Assembly: GCA_919902485.1 (NCBI GenBank)
Contig: CAKKRB010000103.1
Span: 1-10,866, forward strand
Length of the DNA: 10,866 nt
DNA from: Omnitrophica bacterium GWA2_41_15
Lineage (GTDB): Bacteria > Omnitrophota > Gorgyraeia > Gorgyraeales > Gorgyraeaceae
Direction of reading: 5' to 3'
Numbering within the stretch: the first letter of the stretch is position 1; each line of letters begins with the position of its first letter. The notes under the pieces were generated by a model. The model did no database searches, was not told where the DNA came from, and saw only the letters and a list, made by a program, of their open reading frames with translations. The translations under genes were made by a program, and so were the position numbers. Of the stretch, positions 1 to 6,356 are shown piece by piece.

Positions 1-1334
1 GGCTGACCACGAATACAGCCTTGTTTTTTAAAATAGACCCGCTCGTATCGATATTTAATCCATTCTCTCTAATGATGCTTATCCTGACGCTTATAGTTGG
101 AAGATTTTTCTGCGGATGGATTTGCCCTTTAGGCTCTATAATTGATATGTGCGGGATTAAGGCAAGAAACAGGGATTTAAATTTCAGGCAGATAAAATAT
201 TATATCCTGGGGCTTATTGTTGTGTCTGGGTTCCTGAGTATACAGATTGCGTGGGTTTTTGATCCCCTGGTTATCACAGCAAGATTTATTTCTTTGAATT
301 TTATCCCGTCTTTCACACTGGCCCTGGATAAATTGTTTATTTTCCTGATAAAAAGCTTTAATTTTTATACACCGCTGTATGATTTTTACCGCTCGCTGAA
401 ATCGTCTATACTTGGAGTAAATAGATATTATTTTCCGCATTCCTCTATCACTCTAAGTTTTTTTATTATAATCTGCGGCCTTACATTTATAACAAAGAGA
501 TTCTGGTGCCGCATTCTTTGCCCTTTAGGCGCGATATATGCAATGATTGCGAAATTTTCCCTATTGGAGCGGCGCGTTGATAAATGCACACATTGTATGA
601 AATGTAATGTTGGCTGCCGCATGTCCGCAATTAAAGAAGATACGGATTATAGAAAAGAGGAATGCATCCTTTGCATGGATTGTATATATGATTGCCAGGA
701 TCGTGCCACTAAATTTATATGGCCTATGAAAGAGGCAAAAATCAGCGCCAAAGATTCTATATCCCGTAAGGATTTCTTATTTTTAATAGCGTCATCGTTT
801 TTATTATTAGGGTTTAAAAGAAAAGAAGGCGGGACTAAGAAAAAACTTATCAGGCCGCCCGGAGTTACTAGTGAGGCCGAATTTTTAAATAAATGCATAA
901 GGTGCGGAAACTGCATGAGGGCCTGCCCTACTAACGGCCTGCAGCCGGCTATATTTGAATCTGGCTTTAGCGGGATATGGGCCCCGCATCTTGTTCCTGA
1001 AATAGGATACTGCGAGTATAACTGTAATCTTTGCGGCAAGGTCTGCCCGGTAGGAGCAATACCCAGGTTAATCCTGGCTGAAAAAAAGGAACAAAGACTC
1101 GGCCTTGCTTATATTAATAAGGATATTTGCATTCCCTGGTCGCAGAATAAAGAATGCATTGTGTGCGAAGAGCATTGCCCTGTGCCCAGCAAAGCTATTA
1201 AGGCTTACAGTGAATCCTCAGGCGGCAAGAAAATTTTAAAGCCTTACGTAGACACTTATTTATGCATAGGATGCGGTATCTGCCAGAATAAGTGCCCTAC
1301 AAGGCCTTTAAGAGCGATAAAAGTCCAGCCTTAA
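1..1334 (+). CDS. NapH/NapG-like membrane polyferredoxin (5' truncated)
   Basis: The frame is open to the left edge, so the true start lies outside the window; a TTG at 21 is only the first possible start inside it. Counting residues from 21, the first half is a NapH-type membrane domain with hydrophobic segments near 16-30, 58-78 and 142-158, and the paired CGWICPLG (31-38) and CRILCPLG (163-170) motifs. Six cysteine clusters follow, starting near 189, 215, 292, 331, 370 and 415, mostly of the CxxCxxCxxxC 4Fe-4S type. Between the second and third clusters lies SRKDFLFLIASSFLLLGF (248-265), which resembles a Tat signal with RK instead of RR, as at the N-terminus of NapG. I infer a NapH-NapG style fusion that moves electrons between the quinone pool and an unknown partner. 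The partner is not in this window, and a specific role in nitrate reduction is not supported. Confidence 0.8.
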   Translation, partial: LTTNTALFFKIDPLVSIFNPFSLMMLILTLIVGRFFCGWICPLGSIIDMCGIKARNRDLNFRQIKYYILGLIVVSGFLSIQIAWVFDPLVITARFISLNFIPSFTLALDKLFIFLIKSFNFYTPLYDFYRSLKSSILGVNRYYFPHSSITLSFFIIICGLTFITKRFWCRILCPLGAIYAMIAKFSLLERRVDKCTHCMKCNVGCRMSAIKEDTDYRKEECILCMDCIYDCQDRATKFIWPMKEAKISAKDSISRKDFLFLIASSFLLLGFKRKEGGTKKKLIRPPGVTSEAEFLNKCIRCGNCMRACPTNGLQPAIFESGFSGIWAPHLVPEIGYCEYNCNLCGKVCPVGAIPRLILAEKKEQRLGLAYINKDICIPWSQNKECIVCEEHCPVPSKAIKAYSESSGGKKILKPYVDTYLCIGCGICQNKCPTRPLRAIKVQP

Positions 1335-1370
1335 GTCTTTCCACATAGAAGATTCTTCCATTTTAATGAA

Positions 1371-2432
1371 TCAGGAAGGACTTGGAGAAAGTTCTGAGTT
1401 TAACCAAAAAGGCTTGTTGTTATTCTCATCGATTATTCTTAAAACAACGTCTACGATATCTTTGTCGTATTTATTGCCGGCATTGTCCCTTAACTCCTGC
1501 AGCGTAACGTCCATACCCAGCGCCTGCCTGTAAGGCCTGTGCGATATCATGGATTCCAGGACATCGCATATGGCAAGGATCTTCGCTTCTGGTAAAATTT
1601 TATCCGCGGCTAAGCCTCTTGGATAACCATTTCCGTCCAGCCTTTCGTGATGCTGGTATATGGCTTCCGGAAGCTGAGAAGGGAACGAATAGGGTATCAG
1701 CATGTCATAGCTCTGCTGCACATGCTCCTGCACCATTTTATATTCCAGGTCCGAAAGCTTTCCAGGCTTGTTTAATATCTCAAGAGGTATAAGGATTTTT
1801 CCTATATCATGAAGCTCAGCAGACATCTTTAATTCCAGGACTCTGTTTTCTTCCCAGCCCAGTTCATTGGCGATTCTTTCTGCAATTAAAGAAACCCTTC
1901 TTGTGTGCCCGAATGTATAAGGGTCTTTTGTCTCAAGTATTTTATCAAGCACCTTTAGTGAGTTTATTATCATGTCCAGATTTGTTCGTTCAGTATTATC
2001 GTAAGCGGTTATATCCCTTGTCACTCCCATGGTGCCTATGGTTTTACCTTTTTTATTCTTTATCGGGATTTTAGTAGTTGTGACGCAGTTGTATGTACCG
2101 TTAGGGAGAAGCGTGCGTTCGATTTTTCCTATTATGGGCTTGCCTGTTTGAAGTATATATGTGTCGTCGTCAAACATCCTTTGCGCCTGGTCTTTCGGGA
2201 AGAAGTCAAAATCGGTTTTTCCTATGACATCTTCAGGAGAAAGCTTGAATCCTTCGGCGTAGAAACGATTGACCCTTATGATCCTATTTTTATCGTCTTT
2301 AAAATATATGGCGTCAGGTATATTGTCTAAAAGGCTCTGGAACAGATCTCTTTCAAGAGAAAGGGTCTTTCGCAGCTCTTTGTAAGTCCTGTGGATTTTT
2401 TTATGCTTGAAGCCAGCTTTTTTTATTTTCAT
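1371..2432 (-). CDS. PAS domain-HD-GYP cyclic-di-GMP phosphodiesterase
   Basis: This 353-residue soluble protein has a short basic N-terminus that may form a helix, a PAS sensor domain (about 30-145, with the IPDAIYFKDDKNRIIRVN start and a TRDIT end) and an HD-GYP domain (about 165-335). The HD-GYP metal and signature residues are all present: H176, H208-D209 and K212 in HDIGK, H237, H261-H262, GNGYP at 267-271, D290 and the SHRPYR motif. HD-GYP proteins of this kind hydrolyse cyclic-di-GMP, and intact motifs argue that this one is active. The PAS ligand cannot be told from sequence. There is no transmembrane segment or receiver domain. It is transcribed towards the iron-sulfur gene on its left and diverges from dus on its right, with an intergenic space of only 61 bases holding both promoters. 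Confidence 0.92.
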   Translation of the reverse strand: MKIKKAGFKHKKIHRTYKELRKTLSLERDLFQSLLDNIPDAIYFKDDKNRIIRVNRFYAEGFKLSPEDVIGKTDFDFFPKDQAQRMFDDDTYILQTGKPIIGKIERTLLPNGTYNCVTTTKIPIKNKKGKTIGTMGVTRDITAYDNTERTNLDMIINSLKVLDKILETKDPYTFGHTRRVSLIAERIANELGWEENRVLELKMSAELHDIGKILIPLEILNKPGKLSDLEYKMVQEHVQQSYDMLIPYSFPSQLPEAIYQHHERLDGNGYPRGLAADKILPEAKILAICDVLESMISHRPYRQALGMDVTLQELRDNAGNKYDKDIVDVVLRIIDENNNKPFWLNSELSPSPS

Positions 2433-2442
2433 AAAGGACTAT

Positions 2443-2471
2443 AATATACCATATAAGTTGCAAAAAATCAA
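2443..2471 (-). promoter_or_regulatory. Probable sigma70 promoter of the PAS/HD-GYP gene
   Basis: On the minus strand TTGATT (2471-2466) and TATATT (2448-2443) are 17 bases apart, with a TGG extended -10 just before the second box. Transcription would start near 2436, only about four bases before the ATG at 2432, so the mRNA would be almost leaderless. The boxes are seen in the sequence; promoter activity is inferred. Confidence 0.5.
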
Positions 2472-2487
2472 TGGTATGGGGTAAAAT
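2458..2487 (+). promoter_or_regulatory. Probable sigma70 promoter of dus
   Basis: TTGCAA (2458-2463) and TAAAAT (2482-2487) are 18 bases apart. The expected transcription start, about seven bases after the -10 box, falls on or beside the ATG at 2494, which suggests a leaderless message. The -35 box TTGCAA is its own reverse complement and overlaps the spacer region of the divergent promoter, so the two promoters probably compete for polymerase. Confidence 0.45.
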
Positions 2488-2493
2488 AGGTAT

Positions 2494-3465
2494 ATGCTTA
2501 AGATAGGGAGCTTAAAATTAAAGTCAAATCTCATCCTGGCGCCCATGGCTGGGGTAAGCGATCTAGCGTTCAGGCTGTTAAACCGCAGATTCGGGTGCGA
2601 ACTTGGATTTATAGAAATGATAAATGTCAGGTCTCTGGGTCATAAGGGCAAGAAGGTCAAAAAAATGCTCTTTTCAGATAAATTAGACAGGCCTCTGGGG
2701 ATTCAGATCCTTGGCTGCGAAGAAGAGTATATTTTAAAGGCGCTGGATATACTTAAAGAGTATGAATATGATGTGCTGGATTTTAATGCAGCCTGCCCTG
2801 TTAAAAAGGTTATCAGAAGAGGCGAAGGTTCCGCGCTTTTAAAAGACCGTAAAAAATTACATAAAATTCTAAAGTCGATTGTTAAGAATTCAAATAAGCC
2901 TGTTACGGTAAAGATACGCACAGGCTGGGATAAAGATTCTTTAAGCGCAAGGGATATAGGATTAGCCTGCCAGGAAGCAGGGATAGATGCATTATTTATC
3001 CATGGAAGGACCAGGGAGCAGGGATACAGCGGAGATGTGGATTACAAGACTATTCAAAAGGTGAAAAAGGCTCTGGATATACCGGTTATTGCAAGCGGGG
3101 ATGTATTTTCAGGGGAGCTGGCTAAAAAGATGCTGGATGAGACAGGCTGCGACGGCCTGCTAGTGGCTCGCGGCGCCTTAGGAAATCCCTGGGTGTTCAA
3201 AGAGATAAAAGAATTCCTTAAGAACGGGAAAATCATAAAAAGACCAGGGGTAAAAGAAATATCCAGCGTGATGCTTGAGGACCTTGATGCCTCAATTGAT
3301 TTCTGGGGCAGTTCCCACGGCGTAAAAAGATTTCGCAAATTTTTTGCCTGGTATACAAAAGGCGTGCCAAGCGTAAGGGTTTTAAGGGAAAAGGCATTCC
3401 GCGCAAATACAAAAGAAGAAATGCTGGGCCTTATCCGGGATTTTAGAAAATTGACCAATGTTTAG
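2494..3465 (+). CDS. dusB: tRNA-dihydrouridine synthase (DusB/NifR3-like)
   Basis: FMN-dependent enzyme that reduces specific uridines in the tRNA D-loop to dihydrouridine using NAD(P)H. The 323-residue protein has the usual family length and an N-terminal TIM barrel beginning KIGSLKLKSNLILAPMAGVS, the normal N-terminus, which supports the ATG at 2494. The active-site region reads NAACPVKKV with the catalytic cysteine at C101; many homologues have a glycine before this cysteine, so NAAC is a small deviation. FMN and tRNA-binding motifs follow: KIRTGW (about 144-149), IHGRTREQGYSG (about 169-180), ASGDV and ARGALGNPW. The C-terminal helical domain is present. Assignment to the DusB subgroup rather than another Dus class is from overall resemblance and is less sure than the family. 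Only three bases (AGG) resemble a ribosome binding site. Confidence 0.93.
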   Translation: MLKIGSLKLKSNLILAPMAGVSDLAFRLLNRRFGCELGFIEMINVRSLGHKGKKVKKMLFSDKLDRPLGIQILGCEEEYILKALDILKEYEYDVLDFNAACPVKKVIRRGEGSALLKDRKKLHKILKSIVKNSNKPVTVKIRTGWDKDSLSARDIGLACQEAGIDALFIHGRTREQGYSGDVDYKTIQKVKKALDIPVIASGDVFSGELAKKMLDETGCDGLLVARGALGNPWVFKEIKEFLKNGKIIKRPGVKEISSVMLEDLDASIDFWGSSHGVKRFRKFFAWYTKGVPSVRVLREKAFRANTKEEMLGLIRDFRKLTNV

Positions 3466-3479
3466 GATAATGGTATAAT
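3451..3479 (+). promoter_or_regulatory. Near-consensus sigma70 promoter of fba
   Basis: TTGACC (3451-3456) and a perfect TATAAT (3474-3479) are separated by 17 bases, and TGG directly before TATAAT makes an extended -10. The -35 box lies inside the last codons of dus, so fba has its own strong promoter besides any read-through. The predicted start near 3486 leaves a leader of about 23 bases carrying AAGGGGG (3497-3503), a good ribosome binding site five bases before the ATG. Confidence 0.75.
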
Positions 3480-3508
3480 GAGCGCCACATAAAAATAAGG
3501 GGGTAATC

Positions 3509-4480
3509 ATGCATTCTTACAAAGAATTAGGCCTTGTGAACACAAAAGATATGTTTAAAAAGGCAATGGCAGGTAAATACGCTGTTCCTGCGTATAATTT
3601 TAACAATATGGAACAGCTTCAGGCAATTATCACTGCTTGTATTGAGACAAAATCTCCTGTGATACTTCAGGTTTCTTCAGGCGCTAGAAAATACGCAAAT
3701 CAAATTTTACTCAGATATATGGCAATGGGCGCCATGGATATAGTAAAATCAACAGGATCCAATATTCCCGTGGCGCTTCATTTAGACCATGGGGATACAT
3801 ACGAACTCTGCGTTTCCTGCATAGAGTCAGGTTTTTCCTCTGTTATGATAGATGGATCCGGCCATACATATGAAGACAATGCAGCGCTTACTAAAAAAGT
3901 GGTTGAATACGCTCACAAATACGATGTGACAGTAGAAGGCGAGCTTGGAGTACTGGCAGGGATAGAAGACGAAGTGAGCCATGAAGCAAGCCATTACACC
4001 CATCCTGAAGAAGTGGAGGATTTTGTAAAGAAAACAGGCGTTGACAGCCTTGCGATTTCAATAGGCACGTCTCACGGAGCTTATAAATTCAAATTAAAAC
4101 CAGGAGAAAGCGTTCCGCCTCTGAGATTTGACATATTAGAAGAGGTTGAAAAAAGAATACCGGGATTTCCGATAGTTTTACACGGGGCAAGCTCTGTTAC
4201 AAAAGAATATGTAGACCTTATAAATAAATACGGCGGAAAACTTGAAAATACAGCAGGCGTGCCTGAAGAACAGTTAAGAAAGGCTGCGGCCTCCGCAGTT
4301 TGTAAAATCAATATAGATTCAGATGGCCGCCTTGCAATGACAGCCAAGATTCGCGAAGTATTCGCGCTGAGCCCGAAAGAGTTTGATCCTCGTAAATATC
4401 TTGGTCCTGCAAGAGACGAACTCGTGAAGATGTACAAGCATAAAAACGAACACGTCCTGGGCTCCGCAGGCAAAGCATAA
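3509..4480 (+). CDS. fba: Class II fructose-bisphosphate aldolase
   Basis: Zinc-dependent aldolase that interconverts fructose 1,6-bisphosphate with dihydroxyacetone phosphate and glyceraldehyde 3-phosphate in cytosolic glycolysis and gluconeogenesis. The 323-residue chain is of normal length for the family. Visible motifs are VPAYNFNNMEQLQAI near the N-terminus, the catalytic HLDHGD (D93 proton donor, H94 zinc ligand), the VEGELG loop (E145), the zinc histidines H189 in GTSHGAYK and H225 in LHGASS, and the phosphate-binding NIDSDGR near 268-274. Every expected catalytic residue is there. The family also contains ketose-bisphosphate aldolases for tagatose bisphosphate; HLDHGD, GTSHG and the NIDSDGR loop make the fructose enzyme the better guess, though substrate choice cannot be proven from sequence. 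The gene has its own strong promoter and a strong ribosome binding site. Confidence 0.93.
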   Translation: MHSYKELGLVNTKDMFKKAMAGKYAVPAYNFNNMEQLQAIITACIETKSPVILQVSSGARKYANQILLRYMAMGAMDIVKSTGSNIPVALHLDHGDTYELCVSCIESGFSSVMIDGSGHTYEDNAALTKKVVEYAHKYDVTVEGELGVLAGIEDEVSHEASHYTHPEEVEDFVKKTGVDSLAISIGTSHGAYKFKLKPGESVPPLRFDILEEVEKRIPGFPIVLHGASSVTKEYVDLINKYGGKLENTAGVPEEQLRKAAASAVCKINIDSDGRLAMTAKIREVFALSPKEFDPRKYLGPARDELVKMYKHKNEHVLGSAGKA

Positions 4481-4487
4481 ATATGAA

Positions 4488-4530
4488 AACTGCGTAGGTG
4501 GCCCGCCGAAGGCGGGACTCCTACGCAGTT
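4488..4530. repeat. GC-rich two-part palindrome after fba
   Basis: An outer perfect 11-base inverted repeat (AACTGCGTAGG at 4488-4498 with its complement at 4520-4530) encloses an inner stem of six bases (CCCGCC 4502-4507, GGCGGG 4511-4516) around a GAA loop. It begins eight bases after the fba stop and ends nine bases before the start of the next gene. There is no T-run on either side, so it is not a standard intrinsic terminator, although it could protect the fba mRNA 3' end. Its GC content stands out from its surroundings, like the palindromes further right, but its sequence is different. Confidence 0.75.
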
Positions 4531-4539
4531 GGGGTGGTC

Positions 4540-4791
4540 ATGTTAACTAAAATAGCTTTAATCGCAAGCATAATTCTTCCGCTCTGGAACATCCCTCTTA
4601 TTATAAAGATAATCAAGCGCCGCTCTTCAAAGGATATTAGCTTAGTCTGGGCAGTTGGCGCATGGGTCTGTTTCCTCGCAATGTTTCCAGCGGGAATAAA
4701 AAGCCCTGATATAGTATACAAAACCTTCACTATTATCAATTTCTTCTTCTTCAGCCTGGTTATGTTAACTACAATCCTGTTCCATAAATAA
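4540..4791 (+). CDS. SemiSWEET/PQ-loop-like small membrane protein
   Basis: This 83-residue protein has three predicted membrane helices (about 4-22, 34-51 and 60-80), the size and topology of bacterial SemiSWEET sugar transporters, which work as dimers. After helix 1 comes PLIIKIIKRRSSKDISLVW, close to the PQ-loop pattern PQ..K..K.KS..DIS, but with Leu in place of the Gln of the Pro-Gln pair. I chose the ATG at 4540, preceded by GGGGTGG, over a GTG at 4498: the longer version would add 14 mostly polar, Arg-rich residues translated from the hairpin. No sugar or other substrate can be named. Closeness to the aldolase gene fits a carbohydrate role but proves nothing. A general PQ-loop protein of other function is the alternative. 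Confidence 0.7.
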   Translation: MLTKIALIASIILPLWNIPLIIKIIKRRSSKDISLVWAVGAWVCFLAMFPAGIKSPDIVYKTFTIINFFFFSLVMLTTILFHK

Positions 4792-4803
4792 ATCAAATAT
4801 GTC

Positions 4804-4832
4804 TTGAAATTTAGTTAAAACTAAAGTATACT
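4804..4832 (+). promoter_or_regulatory. Promoter of the abiE toxin-antitoxin operon
   Basis: TTGAAA (4804-4809) and TATACT (4827-4832) are exactly 17 bases apart. The predicted start near 4839 leaves a very short leader holding AGAGGG (4841-4846), four bases before the ATG at 4851. The whole spacer is occupied by an inverted repeat, and the -10 box overlaps the small palindrome AGTATACT (4825-4832). Confidence 0.7.
4810..4825. promoter_or_regulatory. Probable operator of the abiE operon
   Basis: A perfect inverted repeat, TTTAGTT and AACTAAA separated by AA, fills the space between the -35 and -10 boxes. AbiEi antitoxins are established DNA-binding autorepressors that recognise inverted repeats in their own promoter, so this is the natural binding site for the AbiEi encoded downstream. 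Binding is inferred, not shown. Confidence 0.6.
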
Positions 4833-4850
4833 ACATATTAAGAGGGTGAT

Positions 4851-5630
4851 ATGTATAATTCACTGCAGTTGAGAGAGATATTCCATATAGAATTTCTGCG
4901 CTGGTTTTCAAGGAAAGTAAAGCCGGAATACTATGGCCTTAAAGGCGGAACAAATATCAGGTTTTTCTTCCATAGTTTCCGCTATTCAGAGGATATGGAT
5001 ATTGATATTTTAGGTATGAGTTTGGGCGCCCTCAAGGATACTGTAATGAATATATTAGATGGCAGAGCTTTTAAAGAAAGCCTGAAGCCTTTTGGCATAA
5101 AAGAAATTACCCCTCCAAATATTATTAAAGCAAAACAAACTGAAACCACTCAGCGTTTCAAGGTTCATATTATAACCAATGGAGGAGAAGATCTTTCTAC
5201 AAAGGTTGAATTTTCCCGCAGAGGTTTTAAGGGCAATATTATTGTTGGTTCAATTTCAGATACGGTTTTACGGCCATATAAGTTATTACCTTTATTAATT
5301 CCGCATTATGATGTTCAATCAGTGGTTATGCAGAAACTCAATGCCCTTGCAAAAAGAACTATTATCCAGGCCAGGGATATCTTTGATTTATATCTTTTAA
5401 TCCCTCAATTAGGGGAAGCAGGCATTAAAGGAGGTAAGTTAATAGATAAACCCACGCTATTAAAAGCATATGAGAATATATTTGAAGTTGATTTTGAGAT
5501 ATTCAGGGATACTGTAATTTCCTATTTAGCTATTGAAGACCAGGCCGCATACAGAAATGTTTCTTCATGGGAAGAAGTAAGGCTGAAGGTATCTCAGTTT
5601 ATAGAAGGATTGGTTAAAACACATGGGTAA
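4851..5630 (+). CDS. abiEii: AbiEii-family nucleotidyltransferase toxin
   Basis: Toxin of a type IV toxin-antitoxin system from the DNA polymerase beta-like nucleotidyltransferase superfamily. Studied relatives block growth; the related MenT toxins add nucleotides to tRNA acceptor ends. The 259-residue protein shows KGGTNIR (31-37), the acidic SEDMDIDI motif (46-53, metal ligands D50 and D52), KVEFSRR (118-124) and the C-terminal QKLNALAKRTIIQARDIFDLY block (161-181), so the catalytic elements look intact. The gene is first in a two-gene operon, and its last eight bases overlap the antitoxin gene (ATG at 5623, TAA at 5628-5630), which implies translational coupling. Known abiE loci usually place the antitoxin first. 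A role in phage abortive infection is a family property, not shown here. Confidence 0.9.
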   Translation: MYNSLQLREIFHIEFLRWFSRKVKPEYYGLKGGTNIRFFFHSFRYSEDMDIDILGMSLGALKDTVMNILDGRAFKESLKPFGIKEITPPNIIKAKQTETTQRFKVHIITNGGEDLSTKVEFSRRGFKGNIIVGSISDTVLRPYKLLPLLIPHYDVQSVVMQKLNALAKRTIIQARDIFDLYLLIPQLGEAGIKGGKLIDKPTLLKAYENIFEVDFEIFRDTVISYLAIEDQAAYRNVSSWEEVRLKVSQFIEGLVKTHG

Positions 5631-6252
5631 AAAATCTATCTGGCTATATATTAAACAAGTAAAAAAACCTATATTCTCCACCTTTGAGTTATCTTCCCTC
5701 TCAGGCAAGTCTTTGTCTAATACTACCCAGGCCCTTAATAATCTGGTAAAGAACGGCATGGTATCAAAGATATATAGAGGGGTATGGGCCATTTCATACG
5801 ATGATTCATTAAATGTGTATAAACTGATCCCATACCTATTTCCAAGGCAAAGGGCATATGTTTCTTTTATAAGCGCATTGCATTTACATGGGGTTATTGA
5901 GCAGATCCCGCAGGTAATTCACCTTGCATCGTTAACGCATACAAAAATAGTCCGAACAAAAATCGGAATATTTTCTATTCATCGCATAACACCTTCATTG
6001 TTTGACGGTTTTAAATGGCATAATGAAACAGGAGATTTTCTAATAGCAGAGCCTGAAAAAGCATTGGTGGATTGCCTGTATTTATCAGCTTACAAAAAGA
6101 AACAATTCGGCAATTTTCCAGAACTTCATTTTCCTAAGTTTTTTAGTTTTAAAAAAGCCATAGAATGGTCAAAAAAGATCCCCAATCTAAAAGTAAGGGC
6201 CTGTGTTCAAAGAAAATTAACTGCTCTGGAAAGAAATAACCGCAGGTCTTGA
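5623..6252 (+). CDS. abiEi: AbiEi-family antitoxin and repressor
   Basis: Partner antitoxin of the AbiEii-type toxin gene it overlaps. In this family the antitoxin neutralises the toxin's effect without binding it tightly (type IV) and also represses the operon. The 209-residue protein starts with a winged helix-turn-helix (about 5-58, ending in YRGVWAIS), followed by the characteristic AbiEi core: SFISALHLHGVIEQIP (81-96), ITPSLFDGF (122-130) and AEPEKALVDCLYLS (142-155). The C-terminal part (about 165-209) is basic. The ATG lies within the last codons of the toxin gene and is preceded weakly by AAGG about 12 bases upstream, so translation probably depends on ribosomes finishing the toxin. 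The likely operator is the inverted repeat at 4810-4825. Confidence 0.87.
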   Translation: MGKKSIWLYIKQVKKPIFSTFELSSLSGKSLSNTTQALNNLVKNGMVSKIYRGVWAISYDDSLNVYKLIPYLFPRQRAYVSFISALHLHGVIEQIPQVIHLASLTHTKIVRTKIGIFSIHRITPSLFDGFKWHNETGDFLIAEPEKALVDCLYLSAYKKKQFGNFPELHFPKFFSFKKAIEWSKKIPNLKVRACVQRKLTALERNNRRS

Positions 6253-6261
6253 TAGTGACCT

Positions 6262-6326
6262 ATCTGTAAGGTATACTTATTATTAAGGCAATAAACAGAT
6301 CACTGTAATCCTTCGAGAATCTGTTT
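6262..6326 (+). repeat. Competing inverted repeats between abiEi and the radical SAM gene
   Basis: ATCTGT occurs at 6262-6267 and again at 6319-6324, and its complement ACAGAT lies between them at 6295-6300. The right pair extends to eight bases (AAACAGAT 6293-6300 with ATCTGTTT 6319-6326). The central arm can thus pair with either side, but not both. The right copy overlaps the -35 region of the next gene. There is no T-run, so a terminator is not supported; an operator or an mRNA 3' structure is possible, as is chance. Confidence 0.35.
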
Positions 6327-6341
6327 CTCACCTTGTTGATA

Positions 6342-6350
6342 TGCTATAAT
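6342..6350 (+). promoter_or_regulatory. Extended -10 promoter of the radical SAM gene
   Basis: TGC followed by a perfect TATAAT (6345-6350) forms an extended -10 element; no convincing -35 box lies 16-18 bases upstream, which such promoters can do without. The expected start is at about 6357, the A of the chosen ATG. No ribosome binding site precedes that ATG (the bases are ACCTCC), which agrees with a leaderless mRNA. Confidence 0.55.
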
Positions 6351-6356
6351 ACCTCC

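Noticed and set aside
21..23. TTG as the start of the iron-sulfur gene
   Set aside because: The same frame stays open to the window edge (codons for LTTNTA precede it) and the NapH-like domain would lose its first membrane helix; the gene is truncated by the window.
1333..1383. Inverted repeat between the convergent iron-sulfur and HD-GYP genes as a terminator
   Set aside because: Ten-base arms with one wobble mismatch, a 31-base loop and no T-run; too weak to call.
4498..4539. GTG start giving the small PQ-loop protein an Arg-rich extension
   Set aside because: The extension is just translated hairpin sequence, has no ribosome binding site of its own, and the ATG at 4540 gives the normal length with a GGGG-type site before it. 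Kept only as a possibility in the findings.
6333..6356. TTG start for the radical SAM gene
   Set aside because: It would place the start upstream of the perfect TATAAT box; the ATG at 6357 gives the expected family N-terminus.
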